The notes below the pieces were generated by a model. That model was given only the letters and a program-made list of their open reading frames with translations, was not told where the DNA came from and made no database searches. From Gammaproteobacteria bacterium (GTDB lineage Bacteria; Pseudomonadota; Gammaproteobacteria; Thiohalorhabdales; Thiohalorhabdaceae), in assembly GCA_018609925.1 (NCBI GenBank), contig JAHEOG010000083.1, forward strand, positions 1 through 25,871: a DNA stretch of 25,871 nucleotides, in the 5' to 3' direction. Of this stretch, positions 5,705-13,777 are shown piece by piece. How positions within the stretch are numbered: the first letter of the stretch is position 1; each line of letters opens with the position of its first letter. The translations under genes were made by a program, and so were the position numbers.

Positions 5705-8692
5705 TTAGGCCGGTTTGATCTCGCAGAGGGTTGCCTTGGTCTCCTGCATCTGGGTCACCGAGTCGTAGCCGTAGGTGGTGGCCGTATTGCAGGACTCGCC
5801 GCGGACATAGGGTGCTGTCCCCTCGGGATAGCGGTCCTTAAGATCCTCGCCCTGGTGCCATCCCCCGAAGTGGAAAGGAGTCCAGATCACCCCCCGACCC
5901 ACCCGCGGGGTCACCATGGCCTTGATCTTGATGCGGCCGCCCTCGGGGCCCTCCAGCCAGACCCACTGCTTGTCGCGGATGTTGCGGTCGTTGGCATCGG
6001 CCGTGTTGATCTCCACGAACATCTCCTGCTGGAGCTCGGCCAGCCAAGCACTGGAGCGGCTTTCGGCGCCTCCGCCCTCGTACTCCACCAACCGCCCGCT
6101 GATGAAGATCAGCGGGTACTCGCCCGAGTAGTCCTTGTCCTGGATCGAGCTGTACAGGGTCGGCAGGCGATAGAAGGCCTTGCGGTCCTCGTAGGTGGGG
6201 TACTGGTCCACCAGATCGTAGCGGGCGGTGTACAACGGCTCCCGGTGCTTGGGGATGGGATCCGGGAACTGCCACACCTTGCAGCGCGCCTTGGCATTGC
6301 CGAAGGGGGCGCAGCCGTGCTTGATGGCCACCCGCTGGATGCCCCCCGAGAGGTCGGTCTTCCAGTTGATGTGGTCGGCCTTGGAGCCGATGGCCTCGCG
6401 GATGCTCATCTCCTGGAGGTTGGACTCGTCCACGTCAATTCCGCCGATGCGGGCGATAGTCGCCTTCTCCTGGGCCGTCAGGTCCTTGTCCCACCCGAGC
6501 TGGCGCAGCATGCCGAGGGTGAACTCGGGATAGCCATCCTTGATCCCCGAGCCTGCGCTGTAGGAGCCCTCGGCGAGCAAGTTCTCGCCCTCGTATTCCA
6601 CCCCGAACCGGGCCCGGAAGGTCAGTCCGCCCTCGGCCACCGGCTTGCTGGTGTCGTAGAGGATGGGTGTGCCCAGGTGGCCCAGCTCGGGATTGCCCCA
6701 GCAGGGCCACGGCAGGCCGTAGTACTCGCCGTCGGCGGGACCGCCCTTGGCCTGCAGGGTGGTGGTATCGAAGTCGCCCCGGTGCTTGGCGTGGAGCTTG
6801 AGCCGCTCGGGGCTCTGTCCCGTATAACCGATGCTCCAGGTCCCGCGGTTGATCTCCCGCAGGGTGTCCTCAATGCTCGGCACGCCGTCCTCCACCCGGA
6901 TGTTCTTGAACATCTTGTCGGCAAAGCCGAACTTCTTGGCGAACAGGTACAGGATCTCGTGGTCCGGCTTGGCCTCGAACAGGGGCTCGATCACCTGTTC
7001 CCGCCACTGCAGGGAGCGGTTGGAGGCCGTCACCGAGCCCTTGGTCTCGAACTGGGTGGCGGTGGGCAGGAGGTAGGTGTCGTTCTGGCGCTCGCTCATG
7101 ACCGCCAGATGGGTCGGATAGGGATCCGAGACCACCACCAGATCCAGCTTCTCCAGGGCCTCCTTCATCTCCACGTTGCGGGTCTGGCTGTTGGCCGCGT
7201 GGCCCTGGAAGAAGATGGCCCGGAAGTTGTCCGCCTGCTGGAGGTTCTCCTTGTCCTCGAGGACCCCGTCGATCCAGCGGGACACGGGCATGCCGGGGAT
7301 GTGCATGGTGTAGGCCATCTCCCCGTTGCCGGCGTTGTACTTCCGCCGGGTGTCATAGCGGGAGCGCAGCCATTCGTAGTCCACCTCCCAGACTCTCGCC
7401 CAGTGCTTCCAGGCATCCTCGGAGAGGCCGTAATAGCCCGGCAGGGTGTGGCAGTTGGGCCCCACGTCGGTGGCCCCCTGGACGTTGTCGTGGCCGCGGA
7501 AGATGTTGGCGCCGCCGCCGGAGACCCCGATGTTGCCGAGGGCGAGCTGCAGTATGCAGTCGGCCCGGGTCATGTTGTTGCCGATGTGGTGCTGGGTATG
7601 GCCCATGCACCAGACGATGGTCCCGGGACGGTTCTCGGCCATGGTCTTGGCCGCCTGGTACATCTCCTCCTCGGGCACCCCGGTGACATCCTCCACAGTG
7701 GCGGGATCCCAGTTGTTGAGGACCTCCTCCCGGATCTCGTCCATGGCGAAGACCCGCTGGCGGATGTATTCCTCGTCCTGCCAGCCGTTCTGGAAGATGT
7801 GCCAGAGCAGCCCGTAGATGAACGCCACGTCGGTGCCGGGCCGCAGGCGGATGAACTGATCGGCGTGGGCGGCGGTGCGGGTGAACCGGGGGTCCACCAC
7901 GATCATCTTGGCGCCGTTTTCCTTGCCCCGGAGCACGTGCTGCATGGCCACCGGATGGGCCTCCGCGGCATTGGAGCCGCAGAAGAGCATGGCCTTGCAG
8001 TTGTGCATGTCGTTGTAGGAGTTGGTCATGGCGCCGTAGCCCCAGGTGTTGGCGACGCCGGCAACCGTGGTGGAGTGGCAGATGCGGGCCTGGTGATCGA
8101 CGTTGTTGGTCCCCCAGAAGGAGGCGAACTTGCGCTGGAGGTATGAGCCCTCGTTGCTGGCCTTGGAAGAACCGCACCAGAACACCGCGTCGGGGCCCGA
8201 CTCCTCACGGATCTTCAGAAGCTTGTCGCCGATCTCCTCCACCGCCTGTTCCCAGGAGAGGCGCTTCCACTTGCCGTTCACGAGCTTCATGGGGTACTTC
8301 ACGCGCTTGACCCCGTGGCCGTGCTCGCGGACCGAAGCCCCCTTGGCGCAGTGGGCGCCGAGATTGATGGGCGACTCGAAGTCCGGCTCCTGACCCGTCC
8401 AGACCCCGTTCTGGACCTCGGCGACCACCCCGCAGCCAACGGAGCAGTGAGTACACACGCTGCGCCGAATCTCGGTCTCGACATCCGGCTTGGGAGCGGT
8501 GTCCTGGGCAGCGCGGGACCGGCTCATGAGGTATCCCGGAAGGACGCTGGCGGCACCCACCCCGCCGACCGACAGGCCGGATCGGCGCAGGAAGGTCCGG
8601 CGGTCGATGCTCTGCCCTTCCAGGCTTGCGGAGGTTCCGGGAGCGCCCTCGGCTGAGCCTGAGCCGGCCGATCCCTTCCTCGTCAGCTTCAT
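5705..8692 (-). CDS. fdhA: Formate dehydrogenase catalytic subunit, Cys type, TAT-exported
   Basis: A 995-residue molybdopterin oxidoreductase that oxidises formate to carbon dioxide. Residues 30-60 form a twin-arginine signal (DRRTFLRRSG plus a hydrophobic stretch), so it acts in the periplasm. A [4Fe-4S] site is formed by C80, C83, C87 and C115. ARICHSTTVAG (202-212) contains Cys205 and His206 at the Sec/His active-site position of E. coli FdnG. The codon at 8078-8080 is TGC on the coding strand, so the metal ligand is cysteine, not selenocysteine. GSNAAEAHP and the C-terminal dinucleotide-binding region are present. Full length matches the family (about 1000). The ATG at 8692 was preferred to an upstream in-frame start at 8737 because AGGAGA lies 7-8 nt before it and the product then begins MKLTRKG. 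Confidence 0.97.
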   Translation of the reverse strand: MKLTRKGSAGSGSAEGAPGTSASLEGQSIDRRTFLRRSGLSVGGVGAASVLPGYLMSRSRAAQDTAPKPDVETEIRRSVCTHCSVGCGVVAEVQNGVWTGQEPDFESPINLGAHCAKGASVREHGHGVKRVKYPMKLVNGKWKRLSWEQAVEEIGDKLLKIREESGPDAVFWCGSSKASNEGSYLQRKFASFWGTNNVDHQARICHSTTVAGVANTWGYGAMTNSYNDMHNCKAMLFCGSNAAEAHPVAMQHVLRGKENGAKMIVVDPRFTRTAAHADQFIRLRPGTDVAFIYGLLWHIFQNGWQDEEYIRQRVFAMDEIREEVLNNWDPATVEDVTGVPEEEMYQAAKTMAENRPGTIVWCMGHTQHHIGNNMTRADCILQLALGNIGVSGGGANIFRGHDNVQGATDVGPNCHTLPGYYGLSEDAWKHWARVWEVDYEWLRSRYDTRRKYNAGNGEMAYTMHIPGMPVSRWIDGVLEDKENLQQADNFRAIFFQGHAANSQTRNVEMKEALEKLDLVVVSDPYPTHLAVMSERQNDTYLLPTATQFETKGSVTASNRSLQWREQVIEPLFEAKPDHEILYLFAKKFGFADKMFKNIRVEDGVPSIEDTLREINRGTWSIGYTGQSPERLKLHAKHRGDFDTTTLQAKGGPADGEYYGLPWPCWGNPELGHLGTPILYDTSKPVAEGGLTFRARFGVEYEGENLLAEGSYSAGSGIKDGYPEFTLGMLRQLGWDKDLTAQEKATIARIGGIDVDESNLQEMSIREAIGSKADHINWKTDLSGGIQRVAIKHGCAPFGNAKARCKVWQFPDPIPKHREPLYTARYDLVDQYPTYEDRKAFYRLPTLYSSIQDKDYSGEYPLIFISGRLVEYEGGGAESRSSAWLAELQQEMFVEINTADANDRNIRDKQWVWLEGPEGGRIKIKAMVTPRVGRGVIWTPFHFGGWHQGEDLKDRYPEGTAPYVRGESCNTATTYGYDSVTQMQETKATLCEIKPA

Positions 8693-8707
8693 CGCGGGTC
8701 TCCTATT

Positions 8708-8733
8708 GCTTGGCAGCCACTCGCTTGGCAGCC
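8708..8733. repeat. 11-bp direct repeat between the TAT-signal gene and fdhA
   Basis: GCTTGGCAGCC occurs at 8708-8718 and again at 8723-8733, a period of 15 bp. It fills nearly half of the 60-bp gap just upstream of the fdhA ribosome-binding site. It could be a small protein-binding or RNA element. It could also be a trace of coding repetition, since the extended frame reads WLPS/LPSE-like units. Confidence 0.5.
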
Positions 8734-8752
8734 GCACCCGGCCCTGCCGATC

Positions 8753-8965
8753 CTAGAGCCGGGCCTTTTCGTAGTACGTCCGAATGTGGTCCGACTCCTG
8801 GTAGCCCCTCCCGGGCAAGGGCTGGGCCCCTGTCTGGGGCTCGGCGGTCTCCCCGAAGGCCTTCCCGGTCAGGGCCGAGACTCCGGCCACCCCGCCGATC
8901 ACCGCCAGGTTCCGTATGAACTGCCGGCGGCCTGGTTGTTCCGGTTGCTTGGGCTGGTCCGTCAT
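8753..8965 (-). CDS. Small TAT-signal protein of formate dehydrogenase clusters
   Basis: A 70-residue protein with a twin-arginine signal (GRRQFIRNLAVIGGVAGVSAL, residues about 12-32) and a short tail containing GYQESDHIRTYYEKARL. It matches the family known as the formate dehydrogenase region TAT target (TIGR02811-like; often called FdhX), whose genes lie directly upstream of fdhA in Shewanella and many proteobacteria. The ending with an HI-x-TYY motif is characteristic. The ATG at 8965 has AGGAG 8 nt upstream. Its role is not settled. It may travel with FdhA as a small subunit or help export. Gene order (chaperone, this gene, fdhA) is the usual one. Confidence 0.88.
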   Translation of the reverse strand: MTDQPKQPEQPGRRQFIRNLAVIGGVAGVSALTGKAFGETAEPQTGAQPLPGRGYQESDHIRTYYEKARL

Positions 8966-8987
8966 GGGGCGATCTCCTTTTACCGCA

Positions 8988-9638
8988 TCACCCGGACATA
9001 GCCAGGTGCTGTTCCTCCAGATCCACGAACGGGGCCCCCAGGGCGCCCACCGACCGATAGAAGCGGGCCGCCTCGGCCTCCTGCAGGTCCCGGAAGAAGC
9101 GCCCCCCCCATGGCGCCAGGTGCTCGTTGAAGAACCGGCGCTGACGCTCCAGGGGCTCCCCGTCCCGGATCAGCAGCGCCATCACCTCGCAAAGGGCCGC
9201 AATATGGTCCTCGGGATCGCGATTACCCGAGCGGCGCTCGAAGCCTAAGGCCGAAAGGTCCTGGCGTAGCCGCACCAGCGGCTCCTCCATAAGGAGACCT
9301 GAAAGGTACCAGGAAGCGTAGGGCACCAGCTCTCCCCGTCCCAGTCCGATGAAGAGGTCGTGGTATTCATCGTCCACGGCCTCGGGATCGGCCCCCTGGG
9401 CTGCCCGAGCCAGCCCCCGCCAGGCCGCGGCGAGGGGGCCTTGGCTGGCTTCGTCATCGTCCGGGCTGCTTGCCAGACCCGCCGTCAGCTCCAGTCCCGC
9501 CCGATCCGGGGGCGCCGCCAGGAGGCGCGCCAGGACCCCATAGGCGCCGACCCGCCACGCCTCCTCCGGCGGAAGCCCCTGATCCCCTTCCGGATTGGGG
9601 CCGCCCGGGGCAAGTGGCTCGGGCTCCTCAACGGACAC
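8988..9638 (-). CDS. TorD/DmsD-family chaperone for formate dehydrogenase
   Basis: A 216-residue cytoplasmic, all-helical redox-enzyme maturation protein. It would bind the FdhA twin-arginine signal or apo-enzyme and hold it until the molybdenum cofactor is inserted. The family motif region is clear: DDEYHDLFIGLGRGELVPYASWYLSG (about 89-114) matches the E-x3-LF-x-G...P-Y-x-S-x-Y motif, and DPEDHIAALCEVMALL (141-156) matches the second conserved helix. The start is a GTG at 9638 with GGAGG 7 nt upstream; the same frame stays open further upstream, into the ferredoxin gene, but without support. It lies 22 bp before the TAT-signal gene and two genes before fdhA, which identifies its likely client. 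Confidence 0.9.
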   Translation of the reverse strand: MSVEEPEPLAPGGPNPEGDQGLPPEEAWRVGAYGVLARLLAAPPDRAGLELTAGLASSPDDDEASQGPLAAAWRGLARAAQGADPEAVDDEYHDLFIGLGRGELVPYASWYLSGLLMEEPLVRLRQDLSALGFERRSGNRDPEDHIAALCEVMALLIRDGEPLERQRRFFNEHLAPWGGRFFRDLQEAEAARFYRSVGALGAPFVDLEEQHLAMSG

Positions 9639-9645
9639 TGCAGGA

Positions 9646-9650
9646 CCTCC
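9646..9650 (-). promoter_or_regulatory. Ribosome-binding site fixing the chaperone GTG start
   Basis: GGAGG on the reverse strand lies 7 nt before the GTG at 9636-9638. The reading frame stays open far upstream, inside the preceding gene, so this site is what decides the start of the TorD-like protein. Confidence 0.72.
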
Positions 9651-9763
9651 TGGGAGGTGTAGCTGGAAAGGGCAAGGCGGCCGTCGCTGGCCCCGGGAGT
9701 TTGCCGCGCCAGCCCGCAACCCGCAAACGGTTCGGGCCAGGGGGAGCCGTTCGGCCTTTGGCT

Positions 9764-11467
9764 TTAAGGCTTGTTGTGCACATCGAAGCCCCCTTCCTGG
9801 GCGAACATGTCCTTGGCACGACAGTCGCCGCACATCTGAAGTCGCCGTTGCATGGGCGACGAGTCTTGATACATCCAGTGTGCCGCCAGCTTCTCGGTCA
9901 TCCGCTCCACCATGGAGCGGGTGGCGAAGGCCTTGCCACAGCCGAGGCAGTGGAAGGGCTCCTCCTCGTGAAGGAGCCGCTCCTCCTTGGCCAACTCCGG
10001 ATCCAGGGTGGCGCGCGGAACCAGGCTCACCGCGTCCTCGGGGCAGGCGCTCTCGCACAAGCCGCACTGGACGCAGTTGGCCTCCAAGAACCGCACCTGT
10101 GGCCGCTCGTCGCCATCCAGGAGGGCCCCGGCGGGGCAGATGGAGACGCAGGCCATGCACAGGGTGCAGGCATTACCGTCCACCCGGACCTCGCCGTAGG
10201 GAGCCCCTTCCGGTAGGTCAACGGATTCGGCGGGCTCGGGGACCCGGGCGTAGAGGTAATCCAGGCTCTGGCGAATGAGGTCGCGCTTGCCACCGAGCGC
10301 GGCAAAACCGGCCGGTGGTACCGGCGGATCCCCAAAGGGACTGGCGAAGGCGGCCGTTACCCCTTCCGGATGGGAGGCCTCGACGAGGCGCAACCGATCG
10401 CGGTCGAGGCCAAGACCGGCCAGGATCTCACGGGCGTAGCCGATCTGGTTCCGCAGCTCCCGGGTGGCCGGGATCTCCTCGGGCTCCGGCAACAGGACCA
10501 CCACCTCCGCCGCTCCGTAAGCAAGGCTCGTCAGCCAGGCATCCATCCCCAGGGACATTACCTCTTCCACCTGAAAGGGAAGGGCCCGCTCGGGTAGCTC
10601 ATCGGCTGCAACATCCACCAGCTCGGAGCCCCGGCTTTCATCGTGGAACAGTGCGATGGGGGCCCCGCCCCCGTGCTCCCGGAAAGTGCGGAAAGCGCGG
10701 CGTGTCCACTCAAGTAACTCGGTAACCGGGGGATAGGCGTAGGTCATGGCCCCCGTGGGACAGGCACTGGCGCAGATGCCGCAGCCTTGGCAGAGATAGG
10801 GATCCACCTCGACACGTTCCCCGGCGGAAGCGATGGCTCCGGTGGGGCAGGTGTCCAGGCACAGGCTGCAGGCGCTCTGCCCGCGGTTGCCGTGGGCGCA
10901 GATGTCGGGCTGATAGTTAAAGTAGCGCGGCTTCTCGAACTCCCCGACCATCTCGGGGAGCTCCCTCAGGGCCCGGCCTAGGGCTTCCGGATCCTCCCCG
11001 GGTCGGTAGTACCCGGGTGGGGGAACGGACACCGAGAACATCGGCGATTGGCCAAGGTCCACCACCAGATCGAAGGCTTCCGACTCCCCGTCCAGCCAGT
11101 GGGCCGGATTTTCCTGCGCTCGCCCGCGATCCATGGTTGCCCGGAAATCACCCAAGTGGCCGTCGAGGCTGGTAAGGCTCCCCACCAGCAGGTTCCCGCC
11201 GGACTCGCTTTCCTGCCCGCCTCCGTCGGAGGCGACCCCCAGGGCGGTTAGGCCCGGGGCCAAGCCCCGCAGCACCGGGACTACCTGCTCCCCGGGACCG
11301 AAGACCAGTACCCGGCCCGCAGAGCGGTAGTCCACCCGGCCGGTGCCGCCGGCCCCAATGGAAGCCGCCGCCAGGGCCGCGGCACGCGCTTGGCCCTCCT
11401 GGGTGGTAGCGGGCAGGGAGGGCCCGTCCTCGTGGGTCCGATCCATCGGATCGGGGGCATCGCTCAT
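9764..11467 (-). CDS. Multi-cluster 4Fe-4S protein of formate dehydrogenase clusters
   Basis: A 567-residue cytoplasmic polyferredoxin. An N-terminal domain without cysteines (about 1-185) is followed by a ferredoxin pair at C190/C200/C203/C207 (unusual C-x9-C first spacing) and C226/C229/C232/C236. A central domain (about 265-365) comes next, then a second pair at C434/C437/C440/C444 and C465/C468/C471/C475. The C-terminus adds CLGC (507-510) and CGDC (546-549), which could bind zinc or a further cluster. There is no signal peptide. Homologues of this layout usually sit beside DUF3305, DUF3306 and TorD genes in fdh operons, and a role in electron supply for enzyme maturation is likely but unproven. 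The ATG at 11467 has only a weak upstream GAGG; the next in-frame ATG has none. A 125-bp gap follows before the chaperone gene. Confidence 0.87.
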   Translation of the reverse strand: MSDAPDPMDRTHEDGPSLPATTQEGQARAAALAAASIGAGGTGRVDYRSAGRVLVFGPGEQVVPVLRGLAPGLTALGVASDGGGQESESGGNLLVGSLTSLDGHLGDFRATMDRGRAQENPAHWLDGESEAFDLVVDLGQSPMFSVSVPPPGYYRPGEDPEALGRALRELPEMVGEFEKPRYFNYQPDICAHGNRGQSACSLCLDTCPTGAIASAGERVEVDPYLCQGCGICASACPTGAMTYAYPPVTELLEWTRRAFRTFREHGGGAPIALFHDESRGSELVDVAADELPERALPFQVEEVMSLGMDAWLTSLAYGAAEVVVLLPEPEEIPATRELRNQIGYAREILAGLGLDRDRLRLVEASHPEGVTAAFASPFGDPPVPPAGFAALGGKRDLIRQSLDYLYARVPEPAESVDLPEGAPYGEVRVDGNACTLCMACVSICPAGALLDGDERPQVRFLEANCVQCGLCESACPEDAVSLVPRATLDPELAKEERLLHEEEPFHCLGCGKAFATRSMVERMTEKLAAHWMYQDSSPMQRRLQMCGDCRAKDMFAQEGGFDVHNKP

Positions 11468-11499
11468 GGGGTCACGCCTCGCAAGGGCTGGCTTGGCAT

Positions 11500-12072
11500 T
11501 CAGGTTGGCTCCGCGCCCGGCTCATCGGAGTCGGACGGATCCTCGGCACGGCCAGGCTCCCGACCTTCGACCGCTAGGTCGTCGCCACGGGCCTCTGGAC
11601 CCCCTTCTCCGGGAGGCTCGGTCATCTCCCCCAGCGCCTTTTCCGCCTCGAACCGCATCCGGTGGCGGAGGTGAGCGGTGATCACCTGGCCCAGAGACTC
11701 GAAGGAGCGGTAGTCGCCATCGTAGACCTCCAGGCCGTCGACGATGTTGAACTTGGGCGACCGGAAGAGTCGCCGCAGTGCCCGTTGCTGGAGGTCCTTA
11801 TCCACCCCAGGGGCCAGAAAGGCGCTGACATCGCTGTCCTCGTCCACCTGCTCGGGATCGGGCACGGCCCCGTCCTCGATCCCGGCACCCGAAGCCGGAT
11901 TAGCCGATCCTCGGGGCTCCTCCGCGCCCTCGTCCCGGGGCCGGCGCTTTTCCCCGGGACCGGCCGGGGCGTCTGCCGGCGGCTCTAGCTCGCCACGGGC
12001 TTGGGCCTTGCGCCGGGACCAGCGTCGGAGGAAGGGCTCCTCTTCCGAAGGCGGACCCTCGGGATCAGCCAT
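11500..12072 (-). CDS. DUF3306 family protein of formate dehydrogenase clusters
   Basis: A 190-residue soluble, charged protein. The N-terminal signature FLRRWSRRK (14-22) and the middle block DVSAFLAPGVDKDLQQRALR (81-100) followed by RLFRSPKFN identify DUF3306. A low-complexity Pro/Glu/Arg linker separates them, and the tail after about 145 is acidic and probably disordered. The ATG at 12072 has GGGAGG about 6 nt upstream and is preferred to a GTG at 12087. The gene overlaps the end of DUF3305 by 8 bp, implying coupled translation. The family is found almost only in fdh operons beside DUF3305 and the large ferredoxin. Its molecular role is unknown to me. Confidence 0.88.
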   Translation of the reverse strand: MADPEGPPSEEEPFLRRWSRRKAQARGELEPPADAPAGPGEKRRPRDEGAEEPRGSANPASGAGIEDGAVPDPEQVDEDSDVSAFLAPGVDKDLQQRALRRLFRSPKFNIVDGLEVYDGDYRSFESLGQVITAHLRHRMRFEAEKALGEMTEPPGEGGPEARGDDLAVEGREPGRAEDPSDSDEPGAEPT

Positions 12073-12604
12073 GGCCGCCTCCCTCACCCTGGCGTCCGGA
12101 ACGCCGGCGACCCGATCGAGGCTGGGGTCGGTAGTGCTCCATCACGAACCGCTCCAACTGCGGCACCACCTCAGTCGGCATGGCCGCGGAGAATACGGTA
12201 TCGTCGGCTTCCATATGGGCACTGGCCAGGTCGTGGTCGGGCGTGACGCGCGCAGGGGCCAGGCCGGGATCGGTTACCGGGCGACAGATTACGAACAGGG
12301 AGGGCCTCTCGCTTACCAGGTTGAACCAATAGCTCTCCGCCGCCCCGCGATCCAGGCGCAACGGCAGACCGGTCCAAAGGTAGTCTTCGCCCCCTTCGTC
12401 ACGGCGGACACATCGGCCAGCGGCGGTTTCCCCGCCCACATCGCCCGCCACCAGGCCCACCAGGCGCCAGGTGGCCACCTGGAGAGGACCCCGCCAGACC
12501 AGGTACCGGCCGAGGATCACGGAAAGGATGGGGCTTCCCTCCCCGCTGGAGGATTCGGTACTTAGGGGACTTGAGGTCGGCCCGGCAGGTTCCTGGCGGG
12601 ACAT
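12065..12604 (-). CDS. DUF3305 family protein, first gene of the leftward fdh operon
   Basis: A 179-residue soluble protein. It shows the DUF3305 course: an early strand block with W-x-G and ATWRLVGLVAGD, then EDYLWTGLPLRLDRGAAESYWFNLVS (a substrate-free beta-rich core), SLFVICRP, and a C-terminal AAMPTEVVPQLERFVMEHY. No signal peptide is present, and the C-terminal tail is Arg/Gly-rich. The ATG at 12604 with a weak GGAAG about 7 nt upstream was chosen. An in-frame TTG at 12625 has no visible ribosome-binding site, but cannot be excluded. DUF3305 and DUF3306 pair in fdh operons of many proteobacteria and probably help assemble the enzyme; how is not known. Confidence 0.85.
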   Translation of the reverse strand: MSRQEPAGPTSSPLSTESSSGEGSPILSVILGRYLVWRGPLQVATWRLVGLVAGDVGGETAAGRCVRRDEGGEDYLWTGLPLRLDRGAAESYWFNLVSERPSLFVICRPVTDPGLAPARVTPDHDLASAHMEADDTVFSAAMPTEVVPQLERFVMEHYRPQPRSGRRRSGRQGEGGGHG

Positions 12605-12842
12605 CGGGGCTTCCAATGGGTCCAATGGGGGGTCAAGGATACCAGGCCCCGGGACCTACCGGACCCGGCCTAGGGGAAACGACTCCATGCCCCCTTGGGG
12701 CCGACGCCGTTGCATCGCTCTACGAGGGCCGGGAGCGGGAGGGGGGAACTCCACCCGGAGCCCAATTTCCTAGTATTTTAGTAAGGCTTTATCGGTGTCT
12801 TCCAGTCGCTGGGACATCCCCAAGGCAGAGAAGGGAGGAATA
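12605..12842. promoter_or_regulatory. Divergent control region of the two fdh blocks
   Basis: A 238-bp non-coding gap between the leftward fdh operon and the rightward cofactor operon, and the longest gene-free stretch in the window. The only AT-rich part is around 12766-12795, where promoter cores for either direction would most likely sit. An imperfect GC-rich inverted repeat occurs near 12645-12672. I found no clear FNR (TTGAT-N4-ATCAA) or sigma-54 (GG-N10-GC type) site. Short ORFs here lack starts with ribosome-binding sites and are not reported. Confidence 0.55.
12612..12629. repeat. Tandem 9-bp repeat before DUF3305
   Basis: TCCAATGGG is present twice head to tail (12612-12620 and 12621-12629), immediately upstream of the chosen DUF3305 start codon. 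If translation began at the TTG at 12625 it would encode DPLE-like residues; otherwise it lies in the leader. Confidence 0.5.
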
Positions 12843-13088
12843 ATGGATCCGTCCACCCGTACCGAGATCGAGGCGGCCGTCTTCCGTCAGCTCCGCGACC
12901 ACCTCCAGGAGCATACGGAGGTCCAAAACCTCGATTTGATGAACCTGGCAGGATTCTGCCGCAACTGCCTTTCCAAGTGGTACCTGGCCGAGGCCCAGGA
13001 GCGAGGCGTGGAGATCACCGACCCCGAGGCCCGCGAGCTGGTCTACGGCATGCCGTACGAAGAGTGGAAGGCCCGATACCAGAAATGA
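12843..13088 (+). CDS. DUF1244 family small protein
   Basis: An 81-residue protein with the strongly conserved DUF1244 core: LDLMNLAGFCRNCLSKWY (residues about 30-47, with a CRNC motif) and ELVYGMPYEEWKARYQ near the C-terminus. The family is small, soluble and of unknown function. It is widespread in proteobacteria, and its CxxC could bind a metal or be redox-active. The ATG at 12843 follows GGGAGG by about 5 nt. Its stop overlaps the mobA start as ATGA, so it is the first gene of the molybdenum-cofactor operon and is translationally coupled to mobA. The location is suggestive of a link with cofactor maturation, but it may simply be operon sharing. Confidence 0.9.
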   Translation: MDPSTRTEIEAAVFRQLRDHLQEHTEVQNLDLMNLAGFCRNCLSKWYLAEAQERGVEITDPEARELVYGMPYEEWKARYQK

Positions 13089-13738
13089 GCTCCCAGTCCC
13101 CGCGCAGCCCCGACCCCCACCTTTCCGGTGCCCGCACCATCACCGGTGTGGTCCTAGCCGGCGGCCGCGGTCGACGCATGGGGGGGCAGGACAAGGGCCT
13201 GGTGCCCCTGGCCGGGCGGCCCGCGGTGGAGTACGCCCTGGAGCGGCTTCGGCCTCAAGTGGATGAGCTGGTGATCAACGCCAACCGCAACCTCGAGAAC
13301 TATCGCTCCTACGGGTATCCGATAGTCCAGGACCGGGAGGCCGACTTCCCCGGACCGCTGGGGGGCATGGTCGCTGCCTTGGAAGCCTGCCAAACCGAAT
13401 TTATCCTTACCGTGCCTTGCGACACCCCCTGGCTGCCGGCGGATCTGGCGAAGCGGCTGCTGGGCGCTCTTGAGACCCAGGAGGCCGAGCTAGCCACGGT
13501 GGACAACGGCGAAGGCATGCAGCCCGTGTTCGCCCTCCTTCCCCGCCACCTGTTGGGAAGCCTTGAGGCCTACCTGGCCGAGGGGGAGCGCAAGATCGAC
13601 CGCTGGTACGCCCGCCACCGCTTGGCGCTGGCCGACTTTTCCGACAATCCCGGTGCCTTCGTCAACATCAACACCCCGGAGGAGCGGAGCGCAGCCGAGC
13701 CCGCCCTGGCCCGGAAGGATCCCGACAACGGGACCTGA
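13085..13738 (+). CDS. mobA: Molybdenum cofactor guanylyltransferase
   Basis: A 217-residue cytoplasmic enzyme that adds GMP from GTP to Mo-molybdopterin, giving the bis-MGD cofactor needed by FdhA. The nucleotide-binding signature LAGGRGRRMGGQDKGL (residues 24-39) is complete. PGPLGGMVAALE (89-100), PCDTPWLP (111-118, with Asp113 for Mg) and NINTPEE (194-200) are all typical of MobA. Length fits the family (about 195-215), with a short N-terminal extension. The ATG at 13085 overlaps the DUF1244 stop. It heads three cofactor genes (mobA, moeA, moeA-PBP) followed by fdhD, all placed divergently from the enzyme genes. Confidence 0.96.
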   Translation: MSSQSPRSPDPHLSGARTITGVVLAGGRGRRMGGQDKGLVPLAGRPAVEYALERLRPQVDELVINANRNLENYRSYGYPIVQDREADFPGPLGGMVAALEACQTEFILTVPCDTPWLPADLAKRLLGALETQEAELATVDNGEGMQPVFALLPRHLLGSLEAYLAEGERKIDRWYARHRLALADFSDNPGAFVNINTPEERSAAEPALARKDPDNGT

Positions 13739-13777
13739 AGTCGTGGCACCTGCACCTTTGGAGGGACCGCCATCGCC

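Noticed and set aside
8078..8080. Possible selenocysteine codon in fdhA
   Set aside because: The codon at the metal-ligand position is TGC on the coding strand, so it is an ordinary cysteine and no SECIS element is needed.
5855..8146. A 763-codon open frame on the + strand opposite fdhA
   Set aside because: It is an antisense shadow in high-GC DNA. It has no ribosome-binding site or recognisable domain, and the reverse strand encodes a full formate dehydrogenase here.
9639..10160. N-terminal extension of the chaperone frame into the ferredoxin gene
   Set aside because: The frame is open but overlaps well-supported ferredoxin coding sequence. The GTG at 9638 with GGAGG gives a normal-length TorD-family protein.
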